The notes: generated from the sequence alone by a model not told the origin. A stretch of 64,000 bases of DNA from SIG575 sp964474295 (GCA_964474295.1 CAYYRN010000004.1:1-64000), one strand, 5' to 3'. Shown: positions 44,457 to 52,764, numbered from the stretch's first letter. A program made the numbers and translations.

Positions 44457-44942
44457 ATGTATCTTGACACTATCGGTGAGCAAGGCCGCCTTTTCCTTTA
44501 TTCCTGCGGTTTCGGATTTTTTCTTTCGGCTTTGTTTGACGTTTTTGAATTTGCGGGAGAATTTTTGCCGAGAAGAAAAACGGTGTATATTGTTCGCGAT
44601 GTTTTGTATATGGTTTTATGCACGTTTCTTCTTTTCTTTTTCAATTTGGCGGCAGATGACGGCAGATTCAAATTCTATATTTACGCGTCCTCCGCAATAG
44701 GCTGGCTTGTGTATTATTTTTCACTCGGCTTTTTTACAAGAAGCATAAGAAAAACAATTTCAACGCTTGTCAGACGTTGTTTTGTTAAAATTAAAAAGCT
44801 GATTTCATCAATTATATTGAAATTGAAAGAAAAAAGAGTAAAAAAATCAAAAAAAAATAAAATTTCCTCAAATTTACTATTGCAAGATAATGAAAAGTTG
44901 TTGTATAATAAGAAAGAAAATTCGGACGAAAGGAAAGGTTGA
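44457..44942 (+). CDS. yabQ: Spore cortex biosynthesis protein YabQ
   Basis: A 161-residue membrane protein with about 4 helices (for example LFLYSCGFGFFLSALFDVFEF, FYIYASSAIGWLVYYFSLGFF) and a long basic, Lys-rich C-terminal tail (about 105-150). B. subtilis YabQ localises to the outer forespore membrane and is required for cortex formation. The order yabP-yabQ-divIC is conserved. The tail here is highly A-rich (poly-lysine), which is unusual but common in this gene family. Confidence 0.9.
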   Translation: MYLDTIGEQGRLFLYSCGFGFFLSALFDVFEFAGEFLPRRKTVYIVRDVLYMVLCTFLLFFFNLAADDGRFKFYIYASSAIGWLVYYFSLGFFTRSIRKTISTLVRRCFVKIKKLISSIILKLKEKRVKKSKKNKISSNLLLQDNEKLLYNKKENSDERKG

Positions 44943-44950
44943 GGAAATTT

Positions 44951-45232
44951 ATGAAATCGTTTTTTCAAAAAAGAAGTTTCATTCTTATCGTTGCCTCAAT
45001 TGCTTTCGTTTGCTTTTCTGTTGTGCTGATTGTCAATCTTACAAACACTGCGGTTGAAAAGAAAAAAGAGTATGAAAGCGTTTCGAGAAAGTTAGAAGAA
45101 GAAAGCTCGGAAAACGAAGAACTCGAAAAAGAACTGAAAAACGGAATCAGCGAAGAAGAAAAGGAATATATCGCCCGTGATGAATTGGGTTATATTTTAC
45201 CCGGAGAGCACGTCTATGCCGATGCTTCTTAA
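44951..45232 (+). CDS. divIC: Septum formation initiator DivIC/FtsB-like
   Basis: A 93-residue bitopic membrane protein. One helix (about 12-31, SFILIVASIAFVCFSVVLIV) is followed by a heptad coiled coil (about 39-70, KKKEYESVSRKLEEESSENEELEKELK) and a C-terminal segment EYIARDELGYILPGE typical of DivIC/FtsB. It bridges FtsL and DivIB in the divisome. The ATG at 44951 follows GAGGA; an upstream TTG at 44939 lies inside yabQ. Confidence 0.92.
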   Translation: MKSFFQKRSFILIVASIAFVCFSVVLIVNLTNTAVEKKKEYESVSRKLEEESSENEELEKELKNGISEEEKEYIARDELGYILPGEHVYADAS

Positions 45233-45278
45233 AGGGTGTTAAGTATAAAAACATTTTTCGGAGGAAGACAGTTAATTT

Positions 45279-45722
45279 ATGCAGTTAGAAATCGGAACAA
45301 TCTGTGAAGGCAAAGTAAGCGGAATCACAAATTTCGGGGCATTTATTTCTTTGCCCGGCGGAAAAACGGGAATGGTACATATCTCTGAGGTATCCAACAA
45401 GTTTATCAAGGATATCAGAGAGGTTCTTACGGAAAACCAAGATGTTAAGGTGAAGATTATTTCCATCGGTGAAGACGGTAAAATCAGCCTTTCCATCAAG
45501 CAGACCGAAAAGCAGGAGGAAAGGCCGAGAAAGCCGAGAACTCCCCGAAATGCCGATGTTTGGCAGGGCGGAAAAAACGAACCCAAAGAGAATATGTCAT
45601 TTGAAGATATGATGGCAAAGTTCAAGCAGGTTAGTGATGAAAAAATGACTGACCTGAAACGTTCCAAGGAATCAAAGCACGGCGGCTTTTCAAGAGGCGC
45701 TCGAAAAGGTCAGAACGGCTGA
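45279..45722 (+). CDS. S1 RNA-binding domain protein (YabR/GSP13 type)
   Basis: A 147-residue protein with one S1 domain (about 1-70: GTICEGKVSGITNFGAFISLPGGKTGMVHISEV, VKVKIISIGEDGKISLSIK) and a basic, Glu/Arg/Pro-rich tail ending in GGFSRGARKGQNG. It is the counterpart of B. subtilis YabR, which follows divIC, and resembles general stress protein 13. It probably binds RNA or ribosomes. Confidence 0.9.
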   Translation: MQLEIGTICEGKVSGITNFGAFISLPGGKTGMVHISEVSNKFIKDIREVLTENQDVKVKIISIGEDGKISLSIKQTEKQEERPRKPRTPRNADVWQGGKNEPKENMSFEDMMAKFKQVSDEKMTDLKRSKESKHGGFSRGARKGQNG

Positions 45723-45775
45723 TATTTTCGGATTTTTTGTACACAATAATGTTTGTTAAGAAAGGAAGTTTTAAA

Positions 45776-45979
45776 ATGCAAAACGTAAATAAAGAAATGC
45801 TCATCGGGGATATTCTCGATAATGCACCCGATACGGCACAGTTTTTCCTTGCAATGGGAATGCACTGTCTCGGCTGTCCCTCGGCAAGAGGGGAAAGCAT
45901 TGAACAGGCTTGTATGGTTCACGGAACCGATGCGGATGAGCTTGTGAAAAACATCAACGATTTTCTTGCAAAAAAATAA
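45776..45979 (+). CDS. DUF1858 domain protein
   Basis: A 67-residue protein with the DUF1858 core: NKEMLIGDILDNAPDTAQFFLAMGMHCLGCPSARGESIEQACMVHG. The two cysteines of HCLGC and a third in EQACMVHG could hold a metal or be redox-active. Such domains occur as the N-terminal part of ScdA/YtfE di-iron proteins or alone beside hybrid-cluster proteins; function is unknown. The ATG at 45776 follows AAGGAAG; the open frame extends upstream without a ribosome binding site. A terminator follows. Confidence 0.85.
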   Translation: MQNVNKEMLIGDILDNAPDTAQFFLAMGMHCLGCPSARGESIEQACMVHGTDADELVKNINDFLAKK

Positions 45980-45994
45980 TTCGATTTTATGCGA

Positions 45995-46028
45995 AGCCGT
46001 AAAAAACGCAAGTTTTTTACGGCTCTTT
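45995..46028 (+). terminator. Rho-independent terminator, repeated family
   Basis: A 13-bp stem, AGCCGTAAAAAAC with GTTTTTTACGGCT, a GCAA loop and a CTTTT tail. A 34-base near-copy occurs on the minus strand at 61356-61390. It ends the yab operon. Confidence 0.9.
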
Positions 46029-46034
46029 TCATAC

Positions 46035-46063
46035 TTGAAGAAGAATATCTTTTATGGTATAAT
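46035..46063 (+). promoter_or_regulatory. Promoter of the trmN6-rsmI operon
   Basis: TTGAAG (46035-46040), a 17-base spacer, then TATAAT (46058-46063), 28 bases before the ATG, right after the terminator. Confidence 0.65.
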
Positions 46064-46091
46064 TAAAGCATCACATTTACGGGTGGAGTTT

Positions 46092-46817
46092 ATGGAAGTT
46101 TCATCAACAAAAACCGAATATTTGGGCAACGGCATCACAGCCGTGGTGTCCGAGGAGCATACATTCGGCACGGATGCCGTTTTGCTCTGCAATTTTTCCG
46201 AGGCAAAACGTAAAGACGTTTGTTGCGATTTGGGTACGGGATGCGGGATAATTCCGCTTTTGTGGCTGAGAGACGAAATGATAAATCCTGTTACCGCCGT
46301 TGAAATTCAAAAAAACGCCTGTCTGCTTGTTGAAAAGGCGATTTCACTAAACGGACTTCAAGAACGTCTTGAAATTGTCAATTGCGATTTGCGTGAACAT
46401 TGTGAGCATCTTCCGAGCGGCAAATTTTCTCTGGTCACGTTTAATCCCCCGTATTTTTCGGAAAGCTCCGGTATGGCAAGTCCGAATGAAAGCGTAAGAA
46501 TTGCAAGGCATGAGATTATGTCGGATATTTTCGAGGGTGCGAAATGTGCCGCTTACATTTTAAAATACGGCGGAAGATTTTGCGTTTGCCACCGTCCCGA
46601 AAGACTTGCGGATGTTTTTGAAGCGATGAGAAAAAACGGCATTGAACCTAAACGTATGGCATTTTGCCGAAGAAAAAGCGGTATGAAACCGTTTTTGGTT
46701 CTTGTTGAGGGCAAAAAAGGCGGGAAGTGCGGTTTAAAGGTAGAAGAAGAAATTATCTTGACTGATGAAAACGGAAATTACAAGGATGCTTTTTACGGCG
46801 TCTATGAGGAGAAGTGA
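46092..46817 (+). CDS. tRNA1(Val) (adenine-N6)-methyltransferase family protein (TrmN6/YabB-like)
   Basis: A 241-residue SAM-dependent methyltransferase. The SAM loop is CCDLGTGCGIIPLLWL (about 40-55) and the catalytic N6-adenine motif is NPPY (about 120). It resembles E. coli TrmN6/YfiC, which methylates A37 of tRNA-Val, and B. subtilis YabB. The next gene is rsmI, matching the yabB-...-yabC neighbourhood. The ATG at 46092 follows GGTGGAG; the open frame from 45966 would cross the terminator and is rejected. Confidence 0.88.
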   Translation: MEVSSTKTEYLGNGITAVVSEEHTFGTDAVLLCNFSEAKRKDVCCDLGTGCGIIPLLWLRDEMINPVTAVEIQKNACLLVEKAISLNGLQERLEIVNCDLREHCEHLPSGKFSLVTFNPPYFSESSGMASPNESVRIARHEIMSDIFEGAKCAAYILKYGGRFCVCHRPERLADVFEAMRKNGIEPKRMAFCRRKSGMKPFLVLVEGKKGGKCGLKVEEEIILTDENGNYKDAFYGVYEEK

Positions 46818-46818
46818 A

Positions 46819-47640
46819 ATGGGAAAGCTTTATGTTGTGGGAACTCCGATAGGAAATTTGGGGGATTTTTCACCGAGAGCCGTAAAAACGTTGGAAGATT
46901 GCGATTTTATTGCGGCAGAAGACACAAGGGTAACGCTTAAAATTTTAAATCATTTCGGAATAAAAAAGCCGATGGTGAGCTATTTTGAACATAACAGAAC
47001 CGAACAGGGCGAAAAAATAATTGCAAGGCTTTTGTCGGGTGAGGTTTGTTCACTTGTTACGGATGCGGGTATGCCCGCAATTTCCGATCCCGGTGAGGAT
47101 TTGGTCAGAGCGTGTCACGAAAACGGTATTGAGGTTGAATCCGTTCCGGGGCCGTGTGCTTTTTCAACGGCTCTTGCCATATCGGGAATGTCAAGCGGAC
47201 GTTTTACCTTTGAAGGTTTTTTGAGTGTGACTAAAAACAGCCGCCGTGAGCATCTTTTGTCACTCAAAGATGAAAAAAGGACAATGATTTTTTACGAAGC
47301 TCCGCATAAGCTTGCCGCAACTTTAAAGGATATGTATGAAAATTTCGGAGAAAGAAAAATCGCTATTGTAAGGGAGCTTACAAAGGTTCATGAGGAGGTT
47401 ATCAGAACAACGTTTTCGCAGGCTGTCAAAGATTACGGCGACGGCAGTCTAAAAGGCGAAATCGTTTTGATAATAGAGGGAAAAAAGGAAGAAAAAAAGC
47501 TTTTTACACTTGAAGAAGCGGTAAAAATCGCACTTGATAAAATTTCGGAAGGCTTTTCAAAAAACGAGAGTGCTAAATTTGCCGCAAAGGTAACGGGAAT
47601 TAAAAAGAGTGATATATACAATGTTTTGACGGAGGAATAA
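46819..47640 (+). CDS. rsmI: 16S rRNA (cytidine1402-2'-O)-methyltransferase RsmI
   Basis: A 273-residue tetrapyrrole-methylase-fold enzyme that 2'-O-methylates C1402 in the ribosomal P site. GTPIGNLGDFSPRAVKTL, AAEDTRVTLKILNHF, VTDAGMPAISDPGEDLV and VPGPCAFSTALAISG are all family motifs. The start ATG is 1 base after the preceding TGA; the frame is open further upstream but inside the methyltransferase. GAGGAGAAG is the binding site. Confidence 0.95.
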   Translation: MGKLYVVGTPIGNLGDFSPRAVKTLEDCDFIAAEDTRVTLKILNHFGIKKPMVSYFEHNRTEQGEKIIARLLSGEVCSLVTDAGMPAISDPGEDLVRACHENGIEVESVPGPCAFSTALAISGMSSGRFTFEGFLSVTKNSRREHLLSLKDEKRTMIFYEAPHKLAATLKDMYENFGERKIAIVRELTKVHEEVIRTTFSQAVKDYGDGSLKGEIVLIIEGKKEEKKLFTLEEAVKIALDKISEGFSKNESAKFAAKVTGIKKSDIYNVLTEE

Positions 47641-47643
47641 AAT

Positions 47644-48264
47644 ATGCAGGCTTTTGTTGATTATGTTAAAGAATATTGGGTTTTGTTCGTGATTCTCGCC
47701 GTAGCTTTAATTGCGTTGTTTTTTGTAACGTCAAAGGCATCGGCGGCGGTTGCGAAATCTAAAAAAGAAAAAGAAATATTGATAAAAAAGCTTGACCGTA
47801 TGAAAATGCTCAGAGAAAATTATTCCGAGCTTACCGAAGAAAAAATACTCTCCGACAGCGGTGAAAATCTTCTTGACGGCGTAAGAGAAAACATACAGTA
47901 CCGAATTGAAAAAGATGAGGATATGAATGACTCGTTTGAAAAGCTCAGGGAGGAGGAAAAGCTCGTTTATGCTTTTTCCTACTTTCTTGAAGAAGCGGAA
48001 AAATCACCGTCGGAGTTTTTCAGAAATTTTACAAAGCCGCTTACACCCTATACCGTAAAAGCCTGTGACCTTTTGCTCGGCGGTGAAGCAGCACGGGCTG
48101 TCAAAAAAGAATATAACGGCTTTGACGAAGAAAACGAAACGGCTTCGCTAATAGAAACGGAAATCGAAAAACTTGACGAAAAAATTAAATCCGAATTGGA
48201 CATTGCCTCGGCAAAATCGGCGGGTGCGGATTTCATAAAGAAAAATGTCTCGCAATTTGTATGA
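47644..48264 (+). CDS. Unknown single-helix membrane protein
   Basis: I do not recognise a family. The 206-residue product has one N-terminal membrane helix (about 11-30, YWVLFVILAVALIALFFVTS) and then a soluble, strongly charged, mostly helical domain (about 45-206) rich in Glu and Lys. The pattern EEEKLVYAFSYFLEEAEKSPSEFFRNF is the most distinctive segment. The next gene has its own promoter 51 bases downstream, so it may be the end of the trmN6-rsmI transcript. It starts 3 bases after rsmI. Confidence 0.6.
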   Translation: MQAFVDYVKEYWVLFVILAVALIALFFVTSKASAAVAKSKKEKEILIKKLDRMKMLRENYSELTEEKILSDSGENLLDGVRENIQYRIEKDEDMNDSFEKLREEEKLVYAFSYFLEEAEKSPSEFFRNFTKPLTPYTVKACDLLLGGEAARAVKKEYNGFDEENETASLIETEIEKLDEKIKSELDIASAKSAGADFIKKNVSQFV

Positions 48265-48314
48265 TTTGTTCACAAATTTTTTATATCAAATTGAAGTGAA
48301 TGTCGATTTTAATG

Positions 48315-48343
48315 TTGATTAAGGTTTATAAATGATGTATAAT
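48315..48343 (+). promoter_or_regulatory. Promoter of the TPR/membrane-protein operon
   Basis: TTGATT (48315-48320), a 17-base spacer, then TATAAT (48338-48343). It lies 49 bases before the TTG start. Confidence 0.75.
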
Positions 48344-48392
48344 ATTAGGTAATATAATCAGTTGCTTTAGCGATAAGATTGGAGGAATATTT

Positions 48393-49997
48393 TTGGACGA
48401 TAACAAAGAAAAAGACCTGCAAGGTGAAGAAGTGTCGGCAACACCCGAAAACGGCTTGACCGAAGAAAATGTCGAAACACTTTCCGAACAGGAAAAGGAA
48501 ACAGTCGGTGAAATTCTTGAAAATCTGAAGAATAACGACGAAACCGCCGCCGTGACCGATTGGGACGGACTTGCCGAAGTCGGCGGAAGTGACAATTCGA
48601 TAATAGAAACGGAGAATGAGGAAAATTCCGTTTCTCGGCAGGAAGATGAGACGTCAGACGGCGAAGCGGAACTTGAGGAGGATCACCGCTGTCTTAATTG
48701 CGGCAAAAGAGAAAGATTCACCGAAATCAGTGAGGATTACCCGTTTTGCAAAGTCTGCCGTGAAAGTATGAAAAAAACACATATGAATTTCTGGGGTGTT
48801 ATTTCTTTCATCTTTATGGTTTTTATGGGTGTTATAGCAGTCGTTTGGGGCATATATGCCGTGGCAACCGCAATTCCCGTTGTCAAGGGTGACGTTTATA
48901 TGTCGCAGGGCAAGTATTCGTCGGCAATAAGCTGCTATGAAGAAGCGATTTCTTCAATCGAAAGCCTTAATTCGGAAACGGGAAGCGAGGAAGAGCTTTT
49001 CGATGTCGGTGATAAGACTTATGCGAAAATAATTCGTGCTTACTGTAATCAGGGTACACCGACATACGCTCAAAATTACTATGCACAGCTTGCCGAAACG
49101 GGTGCTTTTGACAAAGCCAAGTATAAGGATGTAAGCACTTATTACGATGTTTACGAAAAAATGATTGACACTTACGCCTCTTTGCAAGAGGATTATGCCG
49201 AGGAGCTTAATACTTTGTATGCGGCGGAGAAAAAAGCGGATATAAGCGAAATTAAAGATGTTTTGGCTTCTCTTGAAAAGTTAAAGTCAGACGAAAACCT
49301 TGATAAATATATGGTGGCGTACTTCCAATATATTTACTGCTCGGTTGTCGATAATTCGCTTGATGAGGGAATAAAATATCTTCTCGAAATTAAGGAAGGC
49401 GGCAGAGCATACGAGTTTATTTATGCGGTTGAGCTTTGCACGTCTTATCTTGAAAAAGGCGAATACGAAAAAGCAGAGGCGGAGTGTTACGAGTCTCTCA
49501 AAGCAGCTCCCGAAAATATCGGAGTTTATCAATATCTTATGATGTCGAAGATAAGACAAGGCGATTACGATGCCGCACTCAAATTGGCGGATGAAGCGGA
49601 AAAACTTGCCGAAACAATTTATGCGGGTGAGTCGGAAAACGCTATGTCGTATTCAATTCCTATGGAAGAAGCGATAGCTTACGCTCTCAAAGGCGAAGAA
49701 GAAAAAGCACTTTCCGCAATCGAAGAATCCTATGCACTCGGTAACGATAACTCAAACTTAAACATTCGCATACTTCTTCATTACCTTTACCACGTAAAGG
49801 GAAATAAAACAACGAAGGATGAAGACGGAAACACCGTTTACGATGCAAAAGACCAGGCTTATGATGAGTCAATGAGCGTTATTTCGTATTACGGCTCATA
49901 TTACGGCTTGAGTGTTTCGGATAATATTCAGGCAATTATGGACGGAAAGAAAACTCTTGAAGACGTGTTTGTAAAAGGGGAGGTTAATTGGCAATGA
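48393..49997 (+). CDS. Membrane-spanning zinc-ribbon/TPR protein
   Basis: A 534-residue protein. An acidic, probably disordered N-terminus (1-95) is followed by a zinc ribbon (C100, C103, C119, C122) and one membrane helix (about 135-160). An outer-side domain of about 370 residues has tetratricopeptide-like repeats, for example KYSSAISCYEEAISSIESL, KGEYEKAEAECYESLKAAPENIG and QGDYDAALKLADEAEKL. The topology would put zinc ribbon inside and TPRs outside. It resembles DUF-type TPR scaffolds of Clostridia, but I cannot name it. The start is TTG at 48393 after GGAGG. It heads a run with three other membrane proteins, overlapping the next gene by 4 bases. Confidence 0.65.
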   Translation: MDDNKEKDLQGEEVSATPENGLTEENVETLSEQEKETVGEILENLKNNDETAAVTDWDGLAEVGGSDNSIIETENEENSVSRQEDETSDGEAELEEDHRCLNCGKRERFTEISEDYPFCKVCRESMKKTHMNFWGVISFIFMVFMGVIAVVWGIYAVATAIPVVKGDVYMSQGKYSSAISCYEEAISSIESLNSETGSEEELFDVGDKTYAKIIRAYCNQGTPTYAQNYYAQLAETGAFDKAKYKDVSTYYDVYEKMIDTYASLQEDYAEELNTLYAAEKKADISEIKDVLASLEKLKSDENLDKYMVAYFQYIYCSVVDNSLDEGIKYLLEIKEGGRAYEFIYAVELCTSYLEKGEYEKAEAECYESLKAAPENIGVYQYLMMSKIRQGDYDAALKLADEAEKLAETIYAGESENAMSYSIPMEEAIAYALKGEEEKALSAIEESYALGNDNSNLNIRILLHYLYHVKGNKTTKDEDGNTVYDAKDQAYDESMSVISYYGSYYGLSVSDNIQAIMDGKKTLEDVFVKGEVNWQ

Positions 49998-50512
49998 GAT
50001 ATATTAACGCAATAGTAAAAATTCTGACCTTTCCCGCAGGATTTTTAAGAGGATTTTGGGAACAGATTTTCTGTAAAATTTTCGGTGTTCCCGTGGAAAA
50101 CAGAAAGTATTTTCAATTCAACGAAATGGCAGGCCACGTTGAACATGAGCCGTTGCCTACCGGTGCAAAAAGCTTTTGGTTCTGTTTTGTTCCGGGAATG
50201 ATGATTTTCCTTGCAGGGCTTGTTTTTGCGGTGCCGTCGGTTATTAATTTGTTTTACCTTGATACGGCAAACATTTCGCTCAAGGTTATAAGCTATGCTT
50301 GTCTTTATCTTGCTTTTTGTATGTTTACAAACCTTTTCCCGTCACTTGAAGATGCTTTGATGATGTGGGAAAAATATAAAAAAATGGGAAAGGGTGCAAA
50401 AATTGTTTTTGCTCCCGGTGCGGCACTTATGTATGTCGGAGCTTATGCGGAAGGTATGGGTATAACATTCCTTACGAATCTTGCTCTGACGGCAGTGGTA
50501 CTGTTTGTTTAA
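49994..50512 (+). CDS. Unknown membrane protein, translationally coupled
   Basis: A 172-residue protein with about 3 helices (SFWFCFVPGMMIFLAGLVFAV, VISYACLYLAFCMFTNLF and the C-terminal ITFLTNLALTAVVLFV). I see no known family. The ATG overlaps the upstream TGA (ATGA at 49994-49997), indicating coupling to the TPR protein. The alternative TTG at 49988 is also near the GGGGAGG site, with worse overlap. Its membrane part and coupling suggest a partner of the TPR protein. Confidence 0.6.
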   Translation: MRYINAIVKILTFPAGFLRGFWEQIFCKIFGVPVENRKYFQFNEMAGHVEHEPLPTGAKSFWFCFVPGMMIFLAGLVFAVPSVINLFYLDTANISLKVISYACLYLAFCMFTNLFPSLEDALMMWEKYKKMGKGAKIVFAPGAALMYVGAYAEGMGITFLTNLALTAVVLFV

Positions 50513-50535
50513 AAGATAAAAAATGAGGTGGAAAA

Positions 50536-51393
50536 ATGACAGGAGATTTTAAATCAGACGGCATTATGTTTTTGATAGCTCTCGGAGTTATCGTGTTTGT
50601 AATTGCCGAATCTGTGTTCTTTATCGTAAAGTCCTGGAAAAGAGCCAAAGAATTGGGAATTTCGGTTGAGACGCTTAAAAACACGGTTACATCAAGTGCC
50701 GTGTTCACTGTAGCTCCCGCAATTTCAATACTTGTAACGGTTTTTGCTCTTGCAAATTCGTTGGGTATTGTTCTTCCGTGGATAAGACTTTCGGTTATCG
50801 GTAACTTGGCATATGAAACAACGGCGGCACAAACTACTCTTGATTTTTGGGGAATATCTTTGAGTAAAGCTGTTGAAGACCCTCAGCAGTTTGCTACAAT
50901 TGCCATTGCAATGACTGTCGGCAGCATTGCACCGCTTCTTTTGGTTCCTTTTGTATGCAAAAAGCTTCAAAAAAAGGTCGGCTCGGCTCTTCAGAAAACC
51001 TCTAAAGGCAGCAACCTCGGCGATATCATATCGGCTTCGGCTTTTATCGGTATTATTTCGGCTTTTGTTGCAAGGGAAATCAACGGTATGACTGTTGCAA
51101 CTTCCGTTAAAGAAGTTGCGGGTGAGGTTGTTAAAGACGCACAGGGTAACATAGAAAAAATCAAAACCATCACAGGCTCGGCAGGTGCGGTTTCAATACT
51201 TGTTCTTATCTGCTCGATGCTGTTTATGACAATTTTGAGCCTTGTCTGCAAAAAGTTTAAGCTTACAAAGCTGGAACCTTTTGCAATGCCGATTGCTATG
51301 TTTGCGGCTATGGCTATGGCGATTCTGTTTATGCATGTTTTGCCCGAATCAATCACGGGAATGACATGGTATGAAATCGGAGCGGAGGTGTAA
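50536..51393 (+). CDS. DUF5058 family membrane protein
   Basis: A 285-residue integral membrane protein with about 7 helices and conserved DUF5058-like features (VFTVAPAISILVTVFALANSLG, ISASAFIGIISAFVAREING, GSAGAVSILVLICSM). It looks like a small transporter or channel component, but substrate and mechanism are unknown. The following gene overlaps in function by position and starts 3 bases after its stop. Confidence 0.7.
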   Translation: MTGDFKSDGIMFLIALGVIVFVIAESVFFIVKSWKRAKELGISVETLKNTVTSSAVFTVAPAISILVTVFALANSLGIVLPWIRLSVIGNLAYETTAAQTTLDFWGISLSKAVEDPQQFATIAIAMTVGSIAPLLLVPFVCKKLQKKVGSALQKTSKGSNLGDIISASAFIGIISAFVAREINGMTVATSVKEVAGEVVKDAQGNIEKIKTITGSAGAVSILVLICSMLFMTILSLVCKKFKLTKLEPFAMPIAMFAAMAMAILFMHVLPESITGMTWYEIGAEV

Positions 51394-51396
51394 CAA

Positions 51397-52086
51397 ATGG
51401 CTAAAGATAAGTTTATTAGTCCCGCCGAAAAGGATTATATTGACAGAGTTCATAAATGGGGCATTTTGTGGACAGTCGGTGCTGTTTTGATGCTTTTGAG
51501 CATTCCCGTTTTGATTTGTGTTAAGCTCGATGTACTTCCGCAGTTTGATGCACTTAAAGTCGTTCTGCCTAAGCTTATGGGACTTTATTGGCTGACCGCA
51601 ATTGTCGAGGTTTTTGCTTACGTTCCCATGCTCGGTGCAGGCGGCACATACCTTTCTTTTGTTACGGGCAACATCACAAACCTCAAGCTGCCCGTCGGTC
51701 TTAACGCAATGAACAGTGCAAAGGTAAAATCAAACACCGAGGAGGGCGAGGTTATTTCGACTATCGCTATCGGTGTTTCCGCAATCGTAACAACGGTTAT
51801 TATAGCAGCCGGTGTTATTGTGTTCTCGATTTTCGTAAAGCCGGAGGTTCTTCAGTCACCTGCAATAAAGCCTGCATTTGACTTTGTTCTTCCCGCATTG
51901 TTCGGCGCACTTGCGGCAAGCTATTTTGAAAAGTACTGGAAGCTGATTATTGTTCCCGTAATTGCGGGTGTGCTTGTTCTTCAGTTTATCGACCCCTCTA
52001 TGGGTGCCGGCACTCTTATGTTTATTACAATCGTGGTTTCTCTTATTTCCGGTTTTGCAATGTTTAAGCTTAAATGGGTTAAGTAA
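51397..52086 (+). CDS. Unknown membrane protein, partner of the DUF5058 protein
   Basis: A 229-residue protein with about 6 helices (WGILWTVGAVLMLLSIPVLICV, LYWLTAIVEVFAYVPMLG, FDFVLPALFGALAASYF, LIIVPVIAGVLVLQF, MFITIVVSLISGFAMF) and a conserved-looking loop GGTYLSFVTGNITNLKLPVGLNAM. I cannot name the family. The SD sequence is GGAGGTG, overlapping the previous stop. Two adjacent polytopic proteins of similar size suggest a two-subunit transporter. Confidence 0.6.
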   Translation: MAKDKFISPAEKDYIDRVHKWGILWTVGAVLMLLSIPVLICVKLDVLPQFDALKVVLPKLMGLYWLTAIVEVFAYVPMLGAGGTYLSFVTGNITNLKLPVGLNAMNSAKVKSNTEEGEVISTIAIGVSAIVTTVIIAAGVIVFSIFVKPEVLQSPAIKPAFDFVLPALFGALAASYFEKYWKLIIVPVIAGVLVLQFIDPSMGAGTLMFITIVVSLISGFAMFKLKWVK

Positions 52087-52098
52087 GGATTTTTAACA

Positions 52099-52764
52099 AT
52101 GATTAAAATTTCACCTTCTATGCTTTCCTGCGATTTTTCAAAAATGGGCGAGGAAGCGAAAAAAATCGAAGCTTCGGGAGCCGATATGCTCCACCTTGAC
52201 GTGATGGACGGACATTTTGTACCGAACATCACGTTCGGCGCACCGGTGATAAAAGCTTTAAGAAAAAATGCGGATATTCCTTTTGACGTTCACTTGATGA
52301 TTTCGGAACCGCTGAAATATGTCGAAGATTTTGCCTCGGCAGGGGCTGACATCATCACATTTCATATCGAAAGCGACAGCGACACGGAAGAAACAATAAA
52401 AAAAATCAAGTCGCTTTCGTGCAAGGTCGGTATAAGCGTAAAGCCCGCAACACCGATAGAATATGTATTTGAGTTTCTCGATAAGGTTGATATGGTGCTT
52501 GTTATGACGGTGGAACCCGGCTTTGGCGGTCAAAGCTTTATGGATGATATGATGAGCAAAATAACCGTGCTGAAAAATAAGCTTGCCGAAATTAAAAAGG
52601 ATATTGACATTCAAGTTGACGGCGGCATTAATGAGCAAACCGTTTGCGTTGCGGCAAAGGCAGGTGCAAATGTTTTTGTTGCCGGAAGTGCCGTTTTCGG
52701 CAGTGACGATTATAAAAACGCCGTTTCAACGCTTCGCGGAAATGCCGAAATCGGCTACCTTTAA
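52099..52764 (+). CDS. rpe: Ribulose-phosphate 3-epimerase
   Basis: A 221-residue TIM-barrel enzyme that interconverts ribulose-5-phosphate and xylulose-5-phosphate in the pentose phosphate pathway. Metal-binding and catalytic motifs are SMLSCDFS, HLDVMDGHFVPNITFG, HLMI and VEPGFGGQSF, with the second Asp in QVDGGINEQT. Length is normal. It begins 13 bases after the membrane-protein gene. Its 3' end overlaps mecA on the opposite strand by 39 bases. Confidence 0.96.
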   Translation: MIKISPSMLSCDFSKMGEEAKKIEASGADMLHLDVMDGHFVPNITFGAPVIKALRKNADIPFDVHLMISEPLKYVEDFASAGADIITFHIESDSDTEETIKKIKSLSCKVGISVKPATPIEYVFEFLDKVDMVLVMTVEPGFGGQSFMDDMMSKITVLKNKLAEIKKDIDIQVDGGINEQTVCVAAKAGANVFVAGSAVFGSDDYKNAVSTLRGNAEIGYL

